NCBI RefSeq assembly: GCF_940807255.1
Contig: NZ_CALNWY010000003.1
Span: forward strand, 151,234-215,233
Source of the DNA: Mixta sp. Marseille-Q2659
GTDB taxonomy: Bacteria > Pseudomonadota > Gammaproteobacteria > Enterobacterales > Enterobacteriaceae
Reading direction: 5' to 3'
DNA length: 64,000 bases
A model generated the notes under the pieces. The model saw only the letters and a program-made list of their open reading frames with translations. It did no database searches and was not told the DNA's origin. The position numbers and the translations under genes were made by a program. Shown here piece by piece: positions 39,126 to 49,589 of this stretch. The stretch's first letter is position 1, and every line of letters begins with the position of its first letter.

Positions 39126-41135
39126 TTGAAAAACATCCCGATAGAACACGCAAAACTAGACTGGAACGATCAGGGTACACCTGTATCCCGAGAATTTGAC
39201 GACGTCTATTTTTCTAATCAGAACGGCCTGGAAGAGACGCAATACGTCTTTTTGGGCGGCAATAATCTGCCTGCCCGCTTCGCCACGCATCCACGTCCGC
39301 TATTCGTTGCCGCCGAAACCGGCTTTGGCACTGGCCTTAATTTTCTTACGCTGTGGCGCGCTTTTGATTGCTTTCGCCAGCAGCAGCCGCAGGCAACGCT
39401 ACAGCGTCTGCACTTCATCAGCATGGAGAAATTTCCCCTGACGCGGGAAGATCTTGCCGCCGCCCACGCGCGCTGGCCGGAACTGGAACCTTACGCCGCC
39501 CAGCTGCGTGCGCAGTGGCCGCTGGCGTTGCCCGGCTGTCAGCGTTTGCTGCTGGACGGCGGGCGCGTCACGCTGGATCTCTGGTTTGGCGATGTTAATA
39601 CGCTTATTCATCATTTTGATGACAGTCTGGCGCGCAGCGTGGACGCCTGGTTTCTGGATGGTTTTGCGCCGTCGAAAAATCCTGAGATGTGGACGCCGGA
39701 ATTGTTTAGCGCGATGGCGCGCCTGGCGCAGGCTGACGGCAGCTTTGCCACCTTTACCGCGGCGGGTTTTGTGCGGCGTGGACTCGAGCAGGCCGGTTTT
39801 GCGGTAACCAAACGCAAAGGCTTCGGCCACAAGCGCGAAATGTTGTGCGGCACGCTGGCTGAAGCACCTGCGCTACCCCACTCCGCGCCCTGGTACGCGC
39901 GCACCTCCGCCGCTGGCGATGATATTGCGCTGATCGGCGGCGGCATTGCCAGCGCATTGATGGCGCTGGCGCTGCTGCGCCGCGGTAAAACGGTCACGCT
40001 TTACTGCGCCGATGAACTGCCTGCGCAAAACGCCTCCGGCAACCGTCAGGGCGCGCTCTATCCTTTGCTCAATCAGCACGATCCGGCGCTGGCGCAGTTC
40101 TTTCCCGCCGCCTTCACCTTTGCCCGCCGACTTTATGACCAGCTGCCGGTCGATTTTGCCCATGACTGGTGCGGCGTAACGCAGCTGGCATGGGATCAAA
40201 AGAGCCACGATAAAATTCAGCAGATGTTGGCAATGGCGCTGCCGGAAGCGCTGGCACTCGGCGTTGACGTTGAGCAGGCCGAACGGCTGGCTGGCGTTGC
40301 CACCGGCTGCGGCGGTATTCACTACCCTGACGGCGGCTGGCTGGCCCCGGCGGAACTGACCGCCGCGCTGTTTGAGCTGGCGCAGCAGCAGGGTTTGCAA
40401 GTTCACTGGCAGCATCGTTTAGTCCAGCTCGAACAGGCCGCAGACGGCTGGCAGTTGCAATTTGGCGACGCCTCGACGGCGCAGCATCAGAACGTCGTGC
40501 TGGCAAACGGCCACGCTATTACCGCGCTGGTGCAGAGCGAAAAGCTGCCGGTTTATCCGGTAAGCGGACAGGTCAGCCATATTCCTTCACGCGCTGGGTT
40601 AGCCGATCTGAAACAGGTTCTCTGTTATGAAGGCTATCTGACGCCGGTCAGCCCGCAGTTTGGCACGCATTGCATCGGCGCCAGCTATCATCGCGGCGAT
40701 ACCTCTACCCACTATCGTGAAGAGGATCAGCAGGAAAACCGTCAGCGCCTGCTGCACTGCCTGCCCGATTGCGCATGGACGGCGGCGGTAGACGTCAGCG
40801 CTGGCGAAGCGCGTAACGGCGTGCGCTGCGCAACGCGCGATCATTTGCCGATGGCGGGCAACCTGCCGAATTACGCGGCCACGTTAGCCGAGTATGCCGA
40901 CCTGCCCGCTCAGCGCAAACGCCAGGCCAACATCGCCTCCGCGCCGACCTGGCCGGGGCTGTTTGTGCTGGGCGCGTTGGGTTCGCGCGGCTTATGCAGC
41001 GGCCCGCTGGCAGCCGAAGTGCTGGCAGCTCAGCTGTGCGATGAGCCAGTGCCGTTGGATCGCGAGACGCTGGCAGCATTAAGCCCCAACCGTTACTGGG
41101 TACGTAAGTTGCTAAAGGGTAAACCGGTAGGTTAA
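39126..41135 (+). CDS. mnmC: Bifunctional tRNA mnm5(s2)U biosynthesis protein MnmC
   Basis: 669 residues. The N-terminal methyltransferase domain (SAM motif [32 protein letters not shown]) and the C-terminal FAD oxidoreductase ([35 protein letters not shown]) convert cmnm5U34 through nm5U to mnm5U in tRNAs. The start appears to be TTG at 39126 ([15 protein letters not shown]), matching the N-terminus of homologues; no in-frame ATG lies nearby. Divergent from fabB. Confidence 0.95.
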   Translation: MKNIPIEHAKLDWNDQGTPVSREFDDVYFSNQNGLEETQYVFLGGNNLPARFATHPRPLFVAAETGFGTGLNFLTLWRAFDCFRQQQPQATLQRLHFISMEKFPLTREDLAAAHARWPELEPYAAQLRAQWPLALPGCQRLLLDGGRVTLDLWFGDVNTLIHHFDDSLARSVDAWFLDGFAPSKNPEMWTPELFSAMARLAQADGSFATFTAAGFVRRGLEQAGFAVTKRKGFGHKREMLCGTLAEAPALPHSAPWYARTSAAGDDIALIGGGIASALMALALLRRGKTVTLYCADELPAQNASGNRQGALYPLLNQHDPALAQFFPAAFTFARRLYDQLPVDFAHDWCGVTQLAWDQKSHDKIQQMLAMALPEALALGVDVEQAERLAGVATGCGGIHYPDGGWLAPAELTAALFELAQQQGLQVHWQHRLVQLEQAADGWQLQFGDASTAQHQNVVLANGHAITALVQSEKLPVYPVSGQVSHIPSRAGLADLKQVLCYEGYLTPVSPQFGTHCIGASYHRGDTSTHYREEDQQENRQRLLHCLPDCAWTAAVDVSAGEARNGVRCATRDHLPMAGNLPNYAATLAEYADLPAQRKRQANIASAPTWPGLFVLGALGSRGLCSGPLAAEVLAAQLCDEPVPLDRETLAALSPNRYWVRKLLKGKPVG

Positions 41136-41145
41136 GGCGAGAACT

Positions 41146-41198
41146 AACAGACGACACCTGAAACTGAGGCGGCGATCCAACAGGCGACACCTGAAGCT
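41146..41198 (+). repeat. Two-copy 33-bp direct repeat after mnmC
   Basis: AACAGACGACACCTGAAACT (41146) and AACAGGCGACACCTGAAGCT (41179) differ at 2 of 20 positions and are 33 bp apart, directly after the mnmC stop. A further short direct repeat CAGACACGCT lies at about 41313 and 41331, on the other side of the three-stem element. The remainder of the 324-base mnmC/yfcL gap shows no gene. Confidence 0.6.
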
Positions 41199-41201
41199 AA
41201 A

Positions 41202-41313
41202 GCGAGGGAGGCCCCGGCAAGGAGTAAAGCGTCCCGCGCCAGGGATGGCGCGGGACGAGCCTGTCATGGATGACGGATGTTGCGTCTTTACGGAAGGCCG
41301 GGGCCTCCCTCGC
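41202..41313 (+). repeat. Three-stem palindromic repeat element, copy 1
   Basis: 112 bp bounded by perfect 17-bp inverted repeats (41202-41218 and 41297-41313). Inside is a 68-base core starting GTAAAGCGTCCCGC and ending TTGCGTCTTTAC. The core holds an 11-bp hairpin (41230-41257, loop AGGGAT) and a smaller one (41261-41276, loop ATGGAT). The core recurs in copy 2 (53169-53276, other strand) with about 88% identity by eye. It lies 66 bp after mnmC in the sense orientation with no terminator between, so it should be part of the mnmC 3' UTR. I cannot match it to a named family (not ERIC or REP). Confidence 0.8.
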
Positions 41314-41459
41314 AGACACGCTATCCCTACAGACACGCTCTCTCTCGCAAACACATAACCTGCAGCCTCAAACAGTCCGCAGATCGCCTTTGATAACTTT
41401 TACGCGGCTGGCACGTCTGAAAATTTAGCGCGCCTGACCAAACACTCACATAAAAGTCT

Positions 41460-41741
41460 TTACGCCGGCTGACGCGCCTGCAAAAACAGATTGTCCCACA
41501 TGCCGATAACCAACGCCTGATCGCGCGGCGAAAGTTCACCGGCGGCAATGGCATTTTGCAGGCTGTTCTGCACCTGAATCTGTAACGCTTCGGCGGTATG
41601 TTCGCCGCTCTGCTCAAGTTCCGCTACCGCCAGAGTGAGGTGACCGCGCAGGTAGCCACTGGCAAACAGCTCATCATCACTGGCATGCTCGACCATATCA
41701 TCAATCAGGGCCAGAATACGCGCTTCAAATTCTGCGATCAT
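41460..41741 (-). CDS. yfcL: YfcL family protein
   Basis: 93 residues (E. coli 92) with the conserved [16 protein letters not shown] start, [20 protein letters not shown] centre and [11 protein letters not shown] near the end. Small, acidic, soluble and probably helical. No function is established for the family. It is first after epmC in the leftward series, as in E. coli. Confidence 0.92.
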   Translation of the reverse strand: MIAEFEARILALIDDMVEHASDDELFASGYLRGHLTLAVAELEQSGEHTAEALQIQVQNSLQNAIAAGELSPRDQALVIGMWDNLFLQARQPA

Positions 41742-41770
41742 CTCAATTCCTCATTAAGTCGCGCCTCCGT

Positions 41771-42314
41771 TCAGCGCAGATCTTCCGGCCAGGGAAACTG
41801 CGCCGCCGTCAGCGGGGGCGTGTGATAAAAACGCTGGAGTTCAGCGATAAAACGGGCCGGGCGGGCCGGAATGCCGTTTTCAAGATAGTGCATAACCTGA
41901 GCATGAACTTTACGCTGAAACGCAATGCGGTCCGGCTCATGATCGCCATTGAGATTGTCACAACTCACGTTGAAGGGGAAGCCCGCCGCCACGCTGAACA
42001 TCCACTCCAGCGCCTGCGGTTTAATCTCAACGGATTCAAACTGGTTCTGCGTATCGGCGTCGCGTCCGTCAGGACAGTACCAGTAGCCAAAATCTACCAG
42101 CTTGCGACGTTCGGCACCGGCAATGCACCAGTGAGAAATTTCGCGCACTGGCGTAATAGCCGTGCGCAAACACCACGCGATGCCAGGGTGACGCGTCATC
42201 CGCCGGAAGATAAATCGGTTCATCATCGCCTTTAATTAGACGGGTCTGAAAATCATCCTGGAAACAGCGATCGAAAACGCTAATCAGGTCCTGGTATTGA
42301 TGCGTTGTGTTCAT
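41771..42314 (-). pseudogene. epmC: epmC (yfcM), elongation factor P hydroxylase, frame-disrupted
   Basis: The N-terminal part from 42314 (MNTTHQYQDLISVFDRC to VVFAHGYYASA) and the C-terminal part (REISHWCIAGAERRKLVDFG to QFPWPEDLR) are both family-like but in different frames. The join near 42143 lacks about 5 bases: the E. coli protein reads ASAIHEISHWC, so the loss removes the first His of the HEISHW metal-site motif. EpmC hydroxylates the beta-lysyl-lysine of EF-P and is dispensable in E. coli, so this could be a real mutation or an assembly error. Confidence 0.8.
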
Positions 42315-42378
42315 ATATTTTTGTATCAGCTGAAAAAAACGCGCAAATTGTCGCATTAAGCGCGCGCAATGACGAGCA

Positions 42379-43182
42379 TTATCCCGCCAGATGGCTTAGC
42401 CAGTGACCGATAGCCGCGCCGTAATCCTCATACAGTAGCTTGCTGCTCATCACCACCGAAACAATCACCACCATCGGACGAATCAGTTTTTGCCCGCGTG
42501 ACAGCACCATGCGCGCGCCAAGCCGTGCGCCGCAAATAGACCCCACCAGCATCACCAGTCCGACGCTCCAGACCACTTTGCCGCCGACGATAAAAAACAG
42601 CAGACTGGCAAAGTTCGAGGTGAAATTCAGCACTTTGGCATGGGCGGTTGACTTCGCCAGATTAAAACCGGCCAGCGTCACGAACGCGAGCGCATAAAAC
42701 GAACCGGCGCCGGGGCCGAAAAAACCGTCGTAAAACCCGACCGTGCCGCCCGCGACCAGCGCAAACGGCAAACCATGCAGCCGCCGCTGGCGGTCTTCTT
42801 CGCCCAGGCGCGGCATCAGCAGAAAATAGAGGCCGATGCCGATAATCAGCAACGGCAATACCTGGCGCAGAAAATCGGAGCGCACATGCTGCACCAGCAA
42901 CGTGCCGCACACCGCGCCGATAAAGGTCATGGCGATATTCAGCCGCTGCTCACGCAGCAATACCGCGCCGCGCCGGACAAAATAGAGGCTGGCGGAAAAA
43001 GATCCGCCAACCGCCTGCAACTTGTTGGTCGCCAAAACCTGAGCAGGTGAAAGCCCGGCGGAAAGCAGCGCGGGCACGGGAAGCAGTCCGCCGCCGCCAG
43101 CGATCGAATCGATAAACGAAGCCAGCATGGCGACAAAGAACAGCACCGCTATCATCTGCGGCGTAACGGCCAACCAGTCCAT
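42379..43182 (-). CDS. yfcA: TSUP-family membrane transporter YfcA
   Basis: 267 residues, about eight membrane segments, TauE/SafE (TSUP) family. Typical repeated motif SFIDSIAGGGGLLPVPALL near the N-terminus and GFYDGFFGPGAGSFYALAFV in the second half. TSUP proteins move sulfite, sulfoacetate or other small anions; the substrate of YfcA is unknown. 8 bp downstream of mepA. Confidence 0.93.
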   Translation of the reverse strand: MDWLAVTPQMIAVLFFVAMLASFIDSIAGGGGLLPVPALLSAGLSPAQVLATNKLQAVGGSFSASLYFVRRGAVLLREQRLNIAMTFIGAVCGTLLVQHVRSDFLRQVLPLLIIGIGLYFLLMPRLGEEDRQRRLHGLPFALVAGGTVGFYDGFFGPGAGSFYALAFVTLAGFNLAKSTAHAKVLNFTSNFASLLFFIVGGKVVWSVGLVMLVGSICGARLGARMVLSRGQKLIRPMVVIVSVVMSSKLLYEDYGAAIGHWLSHLAG

Positions 43183-43190
43183 GACATTTC

Positions 43191-44015
43191 CTAAAGTAGA
43201 TGTTTATCCAGCAGCGCCTGACAGGATGGCGGCAGCGGCGGCGGCTCACGCTTCACCGGCGATCCGCTGCCCGGTTTCTTCGGCAGGAACCAGCTTTCCA
43301 GCTCGTCGCCACAGCCGTCGCCCGGCGGCGGCGCGGCCTGATCCTGACATTCAAGGCTATCAGGCGGACAACGCAGGCGTACATGCATATGGGCGCGATG
43401 ACCAAACCATGGGCGCACTTTGCGCAGCCAGTCGCGATCGCCGCCCGCATCAGCACAGAGCTGCTTTTTAATCGCGGGATTGACGAAAATGCGCGTAACC
43501 TGCTCATCTTTCGCCGCCAGCTTAATCAGACTGTCGATCTCCGACTGCCAGTGGCGCGCCACCACGCGCTTGCCGTCAGGGCTGACCAGGTCAAGCGGCT
43601 GCGGCTTCAGCAACATTTGCGGCGTCCAGCGTTTTTTCGGCAACTGCAGCCAGATATCAACGTCCAGCCCGCTCTGATGGCTGGCGTGCCCGCTGCTAAA
43701 ACGTCCGCCCGCCGCCATGCCCATATCGCCAATCAGCACCTGCCCCAGCCCAAGGTTATGCACCTGAGTGGTCAGACGTTGAATAAACAGCAGCAAATCG
43801 GGATGACCAAAATAGCGGCGCTGATCCTGACGCATCACCTGATAAGCGGGATTATTCAGCGGCAGCGCCTGCGCGCCGACAATACAGCCGTTGGCGAAAG
43901 CGCCGATAGCCTGCGGCGCGCCGGGGATCGGATGGGTAATTTTCTGCCAGGGCGTCGCCGCCAGCGCCGAAGCGCTCAGCAGCAACGCGCCCAGTATGGA
44001 TAGCGTTCTTTTCAT
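43191..44015 (-). CDS. mepA: Penicillin-insensitive murein endopeptidase
   Basis: 274 residues (E. coli 274). Signal peptide [19 protein letters not shown], then the LAS metallopeptidase domain. Zinc ligands are in [14 protein letters not shown] and the HxH of RAHMHVRL. It cuts D-Ala-meso-DAP cross-links in periplasmic peptidoglycan. Two Cys-rich parts (PPDSLECQ and [11 protein letters not shown]) fit the disulfides of the family. Between aroC and yfcA, as in E. coli. Confidence 0.95.
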   Translation of the reverse strand: MKRTLSILGALLLSASALAATPWQKITHPIPGAPQAIGAFANGCIVGAQALPLNNPAYQVMRQDQRRYFGHPDLLLFIQRLTTQVHNLGLGQVLIGDMGMAAGGRFSSGHASHQSGLDVDIWLQLPKKRWTPQMLLKPQPLDLVSPDGKRVVARHWQSEIDSLIKLAAKDEQVTRIFVNPAIKKQLCADAGGDRDWLRKVRPWFGHRAHMHVRLRCPPDSLECQDQAAPPPGDGCGDELESWFLPKKPGSGSPVKREPPPLPPSCQALLDKHLL

Positions 44016-44018
44016 GCG

Positions 44019-45104
44019 TTACCAGCGGGGAATGGTGGTGGAAACGTCCGCACACTGCGCGCGATGACGCAGCAGATGATCCATCAGCACGATCGCCATC
44101 ATCGCTTCAGCGATCGGCACCGCGCGGATCCCAACGCAGGGATCGTGACGCCCTTTGGTGATCATCTCCACCTCTTCGCCGTGGCGGGTAATGGTTTTGC
44201 CCGGCACGGTAATGCTGGAGGTCGGCTTCATCGCCAGGTGAGCGATGACCGTCTGGCCGCTGCTGATACCACCGAGAATGCCGCCTGCGTGATTGCTCTG
44301 AAAGCCATTGGCGCGGATCTCGTCACGATGCTGGCTGCCGCGCTGATTCACTACCGCGAAGCCGTCGCCGATTTCGATACCTTTTACCGCGTTAATACTC
44401 ATCAGCGCATGGGCCAGATCGGCATCCAGGCGATCAAAGACCGGCTCGCCGAGGCCGACCGGCACGTTTTCCGCCATGACCGTTACCTTCGCGCCGATGG
44501 AATCGCCCTCTTTTTTTAGCGCACGCATCAGCTCATCAAGCGCCTCTAATTTTTCGGGATCGGGGCAAAAAAACGGGTTCTGCTCTACCTGGCTCCAATC
44601 CTTCAGTTCGCAGGCAACGTCGCCGATCTGTGCCAGGTAACCGCGCACCTGCACGCCGAATTTCATCTGCAGATATTTTTTAGCGATGGCACCGGCCGCC
44701 ACGCGCATTGCCGTTTCACGGGCGGAAGAGCGCCCGCCGCCGCGATAGTCGCGCAGACCATATTTTTGCTCGTAGGTGTAATCCGCATGGCCGGGACGAA
44801 ACAGATCCTTGATCGCACCATAATCCTGCGAGCGCTGATCGGTATTCTCAATCAGCAACCCGATGCTGGTGCCGGTCGTGACGCCTTCAAACACGCCGGA
44901 CAGAATACGCACCTGATCCGGTTCGCGGCGCTGCGTGGTATAGCGCGACGTTCCCGGACGCCGCCGGTCAAGATCGTGCTGCAAATCCGCTTCGGTTAGC
45001 GGAATGCCTGGCGGTACGCCGTCAACAATACAGCCCAGCGCGATACCATGCGACTCACCAAAGGTGGTGACGCGAAAAATCTCTCCAATCGTGTTGCCTG
45101 CCAT
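44019..45104 (-). CDS. aroC: Chorismate synthase
   Basis: 361 residues, E. coli length. Last step of the shikimate pathway, 1,4-elimination of phosphate from EPSP with reduced FMN. The signatures [50 protein letters not shown] and [15 protein letters not shown] are present. It lies 21 bp after prmB and 3 bp before mepA, so prmB-aroC-mepA-yfcA are likely one transcript. Confidence 0.97.
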   Translation of the reverse strand: MAGNTIGEIFRVTTFGESHGIALGCIVDGVPPGIPLTEADLQHDLDRRRPGTSRYTTQRREPDQVRILSGVFEGVTTGTSIGLLIENTDQRSQDYGAIKDLFRPGHADYTYEQKYGLRDYRGGGRSSARETAMRVAAGAIAKKYLQMKFGVQVRGYLAQIGDVACELKDWSQVEQNPFFCPDPEKLEALDELMRALKKEGDSIGAKVTVMAENVPVGLGEPVFDRLDADLAHALMSINAVKGIEIGDGFAVVNQRGSQHRDEIRANGFQSNHAGGILGGISSGQTVIAHLAMKPTSSITVPGKTITRHGEEVEMITKGRHDPCVGIRAVPIAEAMMAIVLMDHLLRHRAQCADVSTTIPRW

Positions 45105-45125
45105 CTCGGCTCCGTTATTGTGCGA

Positions 45126-46058
45126 TTAATCTTTGAAGAATTTGAAATGATGCTGCGCATCGATAATCTGCTGACGGGTCAGCATAAATACGCCGTCGCC
45201 GCCGTTATCGAACTCCAGCCAGGTGAAAGGCACATCGGGATACTGCTCCATCATATGCACCATGCTGTTACCCACTTCGCAAATCAGCACGCCATCTTCC
45301 TGCAGATAGTCCGGCGCGCAGGCGAGAATGCGGCGCACCAGCTTCAGACCGTCGCTGCCCGCCGCCAGCCCCAGCTCCGGCTCATGGCGATATTCATTCG
45401 GCAGATCGTCCATATCATCCGCATCCACATAAGGCGGATTGGTGACGATCAGATCGTACTGAAGCTTAGGCAGATCGCGGAACAGATCGGAACGGATCGG
45501 CGTAACCTGATGAATCATGCCATGCTCTTCGATATTCTGCTCGGCAACCGCCAGCGCATCGAGAGAGAGATCCACCGCGTCCACTTCCGCTTCGGGGAAA
45601 GCGTAGGCGCAGGCGATAGCGATACAGGCGCTGCCGGTACACATATCGAGAATATGCTGCGGCGAGCGGTTAATTAATCCGGCGAAGCGGCTGTTAATCA
45701 GCTCGCCAATTGGTGAACGCGGCACCAGCACGCGCTCATCGACATAAAATTCGTGACCGCAGAACCAGGCTTTATTGGTGAGATAAGCGACCGGAATGCG
45801 CTCGTTCACGCGGCGGATCACACGCTCAACGATGCGATGGCGCTCGCTGGAGGTCAGACGCGCGTTACGCATCTTTTCAGGAATATCCAGCGGCAGGTAA
45901 AGGGTTGGCAACACCAGCTGAACAGCTTCGTCCCAGGGATTATCCGTGCCGTGGCCATACCAGATATTGGCGGCAGCAAAACGGCTCACCGCCCAGCGCA
46001 GCATATCCTGAATGGTATGCAGCTCATTCACTGCTTCATCGACGAAAATTTTGTCCAC
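45126..46058 (-). CDS. prmB: Ribosomal protein uL3 N5-glutamine methyltransferase
   Basis: 310 residues from a GTG at 46058 ([20 protein letters not shown]), preceded by GGAGGG; the length equals E. coli PrmB. SAM-binding [18 protein letters not shown] and the NPPY motif ([13 protein letters not shown]) that binds the Gln side chain are intact. Methylates Gln150 of ribosomal protein L3. Divergent from smrB. Confidence 0.95.
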   Translation of the reverse strand: MDKIFVDEAVNELHTIQDMLRWAVSRFAAANIWYGHGTDNPWDEAVQLVLPTLYLPLDIPEKMRNARLTSSERHRIVERVIRRVNERIPVAYLTNKAWFCGHEFYVDERVLVPRSPIGELINSRFAGLINRSPQHILDMCTGSACIAIACAYAFPEAEVDAVDLSLDALAVAEQNIEEHGMIHQVTPIRSDLFRDLPKLQYDLIVTNPPYVDADDMDDLPNEYRHEPELGLAAGSDGLKLVRRILACAPDYLQEDGVLICEVGNSMVHMMEQYPDVPFTWLEFDNGGDGVFMLTRQQIIDAQHHFKFFKD

Positions 46059-46223
46059 GTTGCCCTCCACAGGCCGTTCCGTAATTACGGCGGGTAGTTT
46101 GCCATGAAGCGAACGAGAATTCAGCGCGACGAGGTGAAAAAGCTGACTTTTGTTTACAATGCGGGTTATCGTAGCCGGCAGGCCGTGCAGCCGACCACTT
46201 TTAACCCTCAGAAATCAGGCACT

Positions 46224-46772
46224 ATGAAGAAAAAAGAGCAGCTCAGCGACGATGATAAAGCCCTGTTTCGTCAGCTGATGACCGGCACCCGTAAGCTGAA
46301 ACAGGACACGCTGGTTCATAAACCCGCGCGTAAAAAAACGGAAGTTTCCCTGAAGCGGCAGCTGTCGGAGCAGGCGGATAACAGCCACTATTTTTCCGAT
46401 GAGTTTCAGCCGCTGCTGGCGGAGGAAGGACCGGTGCGCTATGTGCGCAGCGACGTCAGCCACTATGAGTTAAAAAAGCTGCGGCGCGGCGACTATTCCC
46501 CGGAAATTTTTCTCGATCTGCACGGGTTGACGCAGCAGCAGGCCAAGCAGGAGCTGGGCGCCCTGATCGCCGCCTGTCGGCGCGAACATATCTTCTGTGC
46601 CAGCGTGATGCACGGCCACGGCAAACATATTCTGAAGCAGCAGACGCCGCTCTGGCTGGCGCAGCACCCTTATGTAATGGCATTTCATCAGGCACCCAAA
46701 GCCTTCGGTGGCGATGCGGCTTTACTGGTGCTGATAGAGGTAGAGGAGTGGCAACCGCCAGAGTTACCCTGA
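46224..46772 (+). CDS. smrB: Ribosome rescue endonuclease SmrB
   Basis: 182 residues (E. coli 183). N-terminal extension, then the Smr domain: [19 protein letters not shown] and [20 protein letters not shown]. SmrB is recruited to collided ribosomes and cleaves the mRNA between them. The ATG at 46224 ([19 protein letters not shown]) matches the family. The longer open frame upstream, from 46104, is not supported. Confidence 0.94.
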   Translation: MKKKEQLSDDDKALFRQLMTGTRKLKQDTLVHKPARKKTEVSLKRQLSEQADNSHYFSDEFQPLLAEEGPVRYVRSDVSHYELKKLRRGDYSPEIFLDLHGLTQQQAKQELGALIAACRREHIFCASVMHGHGKHILKQQTPLWLAQHPYVMAFHQAPKAFGGDAALLVLIEVEEWQPPELP

Positions 46773-46784
46773 CGGCAGAGAGGC

Positions 46785-47267
46785 TTAGATCGCTTTTGCC
46801 AGCTTAGAGGGGCTGACCTGCCATTTTAAGACACCTTCGCTCTTGTCGGCATCAAAGTCGATGCAGGCGATAGCCGAGGTGGCAAACATCGGCGGCGGCT
46901 CCTGCGGGCAGAGTTCGGAAACCAGATAGCCCACCAGAGGAAGATGCGAAATCACCAGAACCGATTTCACCCCTTCCTTCGCCAGCGCCTGTAAATAGCA
47001 GGCCACCAGCGCCGGATCGCCGCCCGGCGTCAGCTCAGGCAAAACCTCTTGTTGCTGCGGCAGGCGCAGAGCTTCACGTACCGTTGCTAACGTCTGTTCA
47101 GCCCGCAGGTAAGGGCTTACCAGCACACGTTCAATATCCAGAGTCTGGCTGTTCAGCCAGCTCGCCATCTGGCGAGATTCGTCACAGCCGCAATGGGTCA
47201 GAGGCCGGGCCGAATCACAGGCTGCCTCGAGTGCAGCGTCGCCGTGACGCATGATAAAAACTTGCAT
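46785..47267 (-). CDS. sixA: Phosphohistidine phosphatase SixA
   Basis: 160 residues, histidine phosphatase superfamily. The catalytic RHG motif is at the N-terminus (MQVFIMRHGDAALEA), with HCGCDESRQMASWL and SPYLRAEQTLATV following and the second His in VISHLPLVGYL. In E. coli SixA acts on the nitrogen PTS phosphocarrier NPr and related phosphohistidines. Downstream of fadJ as in E. coli. Confidence 0.94.
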   Translation of the reverse strand: MQVFIMRHGDAALEAACDSARPLTHCGCDESRQMASWLNSQTLDIERVLVSPYLRAEQTLATVREALRLPQQQEVLPELTPGGDPALVACYLQALAKEGVKSVLVISHLPLVGYLVSELCPQEPPPMFATSAIACIDFDADKSEGVLKWQVSPSKLAKAI

Positions 47268-47426
47268 AAAGCACCGCTGTTGTTTAACAAAATCGTCGGA
47301 TCATCAGGCTGACCGACGCTTCATTCTGCGAATGAACGCTGTGTTGTAACCTAATGACTTGAGTATAGTCAACCGATTGTTTATTAAACGAGCTATTGTC
47401 GGAATCCACCGCCTGATGCAACAAAA

Positions 47427-47448
47427 CAGCGGCCTGGCTAAGCCGCTG
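47427..47448 (-). terminator. Terminator overlapping the fadJ stop
   Basis: CAGCGGC...GCCGCTG stem followed on the minus strand by TTTTGTTGC. The fadJ TAG (47438-47440) lies in the loop, so the stem is formed partly by the last fadJ codons. Confidence 0.65.
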
Positions 47449-49585
47449 AATCATTATGGGTATTCGTTTCAGTCAATGAATTGTAAAAGTTTTCTCCGCG
47501 CTCGGCGCGCTGACGCAGCGCCTCGCAAGGGGCAAAACGATCGCCGTATTGATGCATCAAGTTAGCTAATGTGTTTACCACGTTGGCGGCCCCAAGACGA
47601 TCCATGTAACGGTAAGGCCCGCCGAGGAAAGGCGGAAAACCGATGCCGAACACGGCACCGATATCGCCATCGCGCGGGCTACGTACGATTCCCTCATCCA
47701 GACAGCGCGCCGCCTCATTGAGCATCATCATCATGCAACGCTGCGCAATTAGCGCGCCATCCAGCCGGTGCTGCGGCTGAATATGCAGCAGCGAATAGAG
47801 GGATTTATCGGGCTGCCGTTTCTTGCTGCCGCCGTCATAGCGATAGAAACCGCGCCCGTTTTTGCGCCCTTTACGATCGTCTTTCAGCACCGCGGCGAAC
47901 GCTGCGGGCGCAGCAAACCGCTCGCCATACTCCTGCTCCAGAATCGGCAGGATTTTAGTGCCGACATCAATGCCTACCTCATCCAGCAGCTGTACCGGCC
48001 CAACCGGAAAACCGAACCGCACCAGCGCATCATCGATCGTTTCAATCGGCTCGCCTTCCAGCAGGCAGCGCATTGCTTCATTTATATAGGGCGCCAGGAT
48101 GCGGTTGACATAAAAGCCAGGGCGATCGGCCACCACAATCGCCGTTTTACCCTGCCGCTTCGCCAGCGCAACCGTAGTAGCGATGGTGCTGGCAGAAGTG
48201 CCCTGGTGAGGAATCACTTCCACCAGTGGCATTTTATCGACCGGACTGAAGTAGTGCAGGCCAATAATATTTTCCGGGCGCTGAGCGCGCGCGGCGATCT
48301 GCGCAATCGGCAGAGAGGAGGTATTCGAGGCGAAAATAGTATGCGGCGCGCAGTGCTGCTCGACTTCCGCCACCATCTGCTGCTTTAAAGAAAGATCTTC
48401 GAAAACCGCTTCGATAACCAGCTCGCGTTGAGCAAAGCCGCGATAGTCGGTGCTGCCGGTGATCAGCGCCATCTGCCGCTGACGTCCGGCGGCGGTCAGC
48501 TGCCGACGTTTAACCTTTTTACTCAGCAGATCCCAGCTATATTTCATTGCATGATTGATGCCTTCGACGCGAATGTCTTTTATGCGCACCGGCAGCCCTG
48601 CTTTGGCAGCGGTCACGGCAGCAATGCCGCCGCCCATTAGCCCGCCACCCAGCACGCCGATGCGCTGTAGCGGCGCTGACTCCGCCTCATACTCTTTTTT
48701 CAGCGCGGTGCTGGCAAAAAACAGCTGGCGCAGCGCCGCCGACTGCGGCGTCATAGTCAGTTCGCCAAAGGCGAGCGCCTCCGCCTCGTGACCGGCGCGT
48801 ATGCCCTGCTCCAGTCCGGTTCTGACCGCTTCCAGAATGCGCCGCGTAGCCGGATAGTTGCCGTGGGTTTTCGCTTCGCTTTGACGCGCCGCCAGCCGGA
48901 ACAGCACGGCGCGTCCCGCCGGGCCATTTAACAGGCGCTCACGCAGCGGCAGCGGGCGACGCTCTCTTTTCCCTTTCAGCGCCAGCTTCACCGCCACGTC
49001 CAGTAAAATAGCGTGCGGCACCGCCTCATCGACAAGCCCCATTTTCAGCGCCTGCTTCGCGCGCAGCGCTTTGCCGGTGAGGATTAAATTCAGCGCCTGC
49101 GACGCGCCAATCAGCCGCGGCAGTCGCTGTGTGCCGCCGCTGCCGGGCAACAGGCCCAGCTGCACCTCCGGCAGGCCCAGCCGGGTTTTCTCATCCAGCG
49201 TGCAGACGCGGCGATCGCAGGCCAGCGCCAGCTCCAGTCCACCGCCCAGACAGGGGCCGTGGATCGCCGCGACGACCGGCACCGGCAGCGCGGCGATTTC
49301 CGCCATAATGTGTTGTCCCTGCTCGGCCAGCTTGCGCGCGTCGTCCGCGCTGCGGCAGGCATCGATCATGCTAATGTCGGCACCGGCAATAAATGAATCG
49401 GGCTTGCCGGAGATAAAGACTAAACCGGCCAGCGTCGGATGCTGGCGCGCCTGGTTGATGACCTCGCGAATTTGCGGAATGAAAGCCGCTTTAAGGGTAT
49501 TCATTTTCTCGTTGGGCACATCGATCACGATGACGCCGATATTGTCGCTACGCACGCTCAGATAAAATGCGGATTGCTGTTCCAT
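47438..49585 (-). CDS. fadJ: Fatty acid oxidation complex subunit alpha (anaerobic)
   Basis: 715 residues (E. coli 714). Multifunctional enoyl-CoA hydratase/3-hydroxyacyl-CoA dehydrogenase, pairing with FadI for beta-oxidation, especially under anaerobic conditions. The N-terminal crotonase domain has [12 protein letters not shown] and [16 protein letters not shown]. The dehydrogenase domain has [16 protein letters not shown], then [12 protein letters not shown] and [16 protein letters not shown]. The ATG at 49585 gives [17 protein letters not shown]. It follows fadI by 4 bp. Confidence 0.96.
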   Translation of the reverse strand: MEQQSAFYLSVRSDNIGVIVIDVPNEKMNTLKAAFIPQIREVINQARQHPTLAGLVFISGKPDSFIAGADISMIDACRSADDARKLAEQGQHIMAEIAALPVPVVAAIHGPCLGGGLELALACDRRVCTLDEKTRLGLPEVQLGLLPGSGGTQRLPRLIGASQALNLILTGKALRAKQALKMGLVDEAVPHAILLDVAVKLALKGKRERRPLPLRERLLNGPAGRAVLFRLAARQSEAKTHGNYPATRRILEAVRTGLEQGIRAGHEAEALAFGELTMTPQSAALRQLFFASTALKKEYEAESAPLQRIGVLGGGLMGGGIAAVTAAKAGLPVRIKDIRVEGINHAMKYSWDLLSKKVKRRQLTAAGRQRQMALITGSTDYRGFAQRELVIEAVFEDLSLKQQMVAEVEQHCAPHTIFASNTSSLPIAQIAARAQRPENIIGLHYFSPVDKMPLVEVIPHQGTSASTIATTVALAKRQGKTAIVVADRPGFYVNRILAPYINEAMRCLLEGEPIETIDDALVRFGFPVGPVQLLDEVGIDVGTKILPILEQEYGERFAAPAAFAAVLKDDRKGRKNGRGFYRYDGGSKKRQPDKSLYSLLHIQPQHRLDGALIAQRCMMMMLNEAARCLDEGIVRSPRDGDIGAVFGIGFPPFLGGPYRYMDRLGAANVVNTLANLMHQYGDRFAPCEALRQRAERGENFYNSLTETNTHNDSAA

Positions 49586-49589
49586 AACC

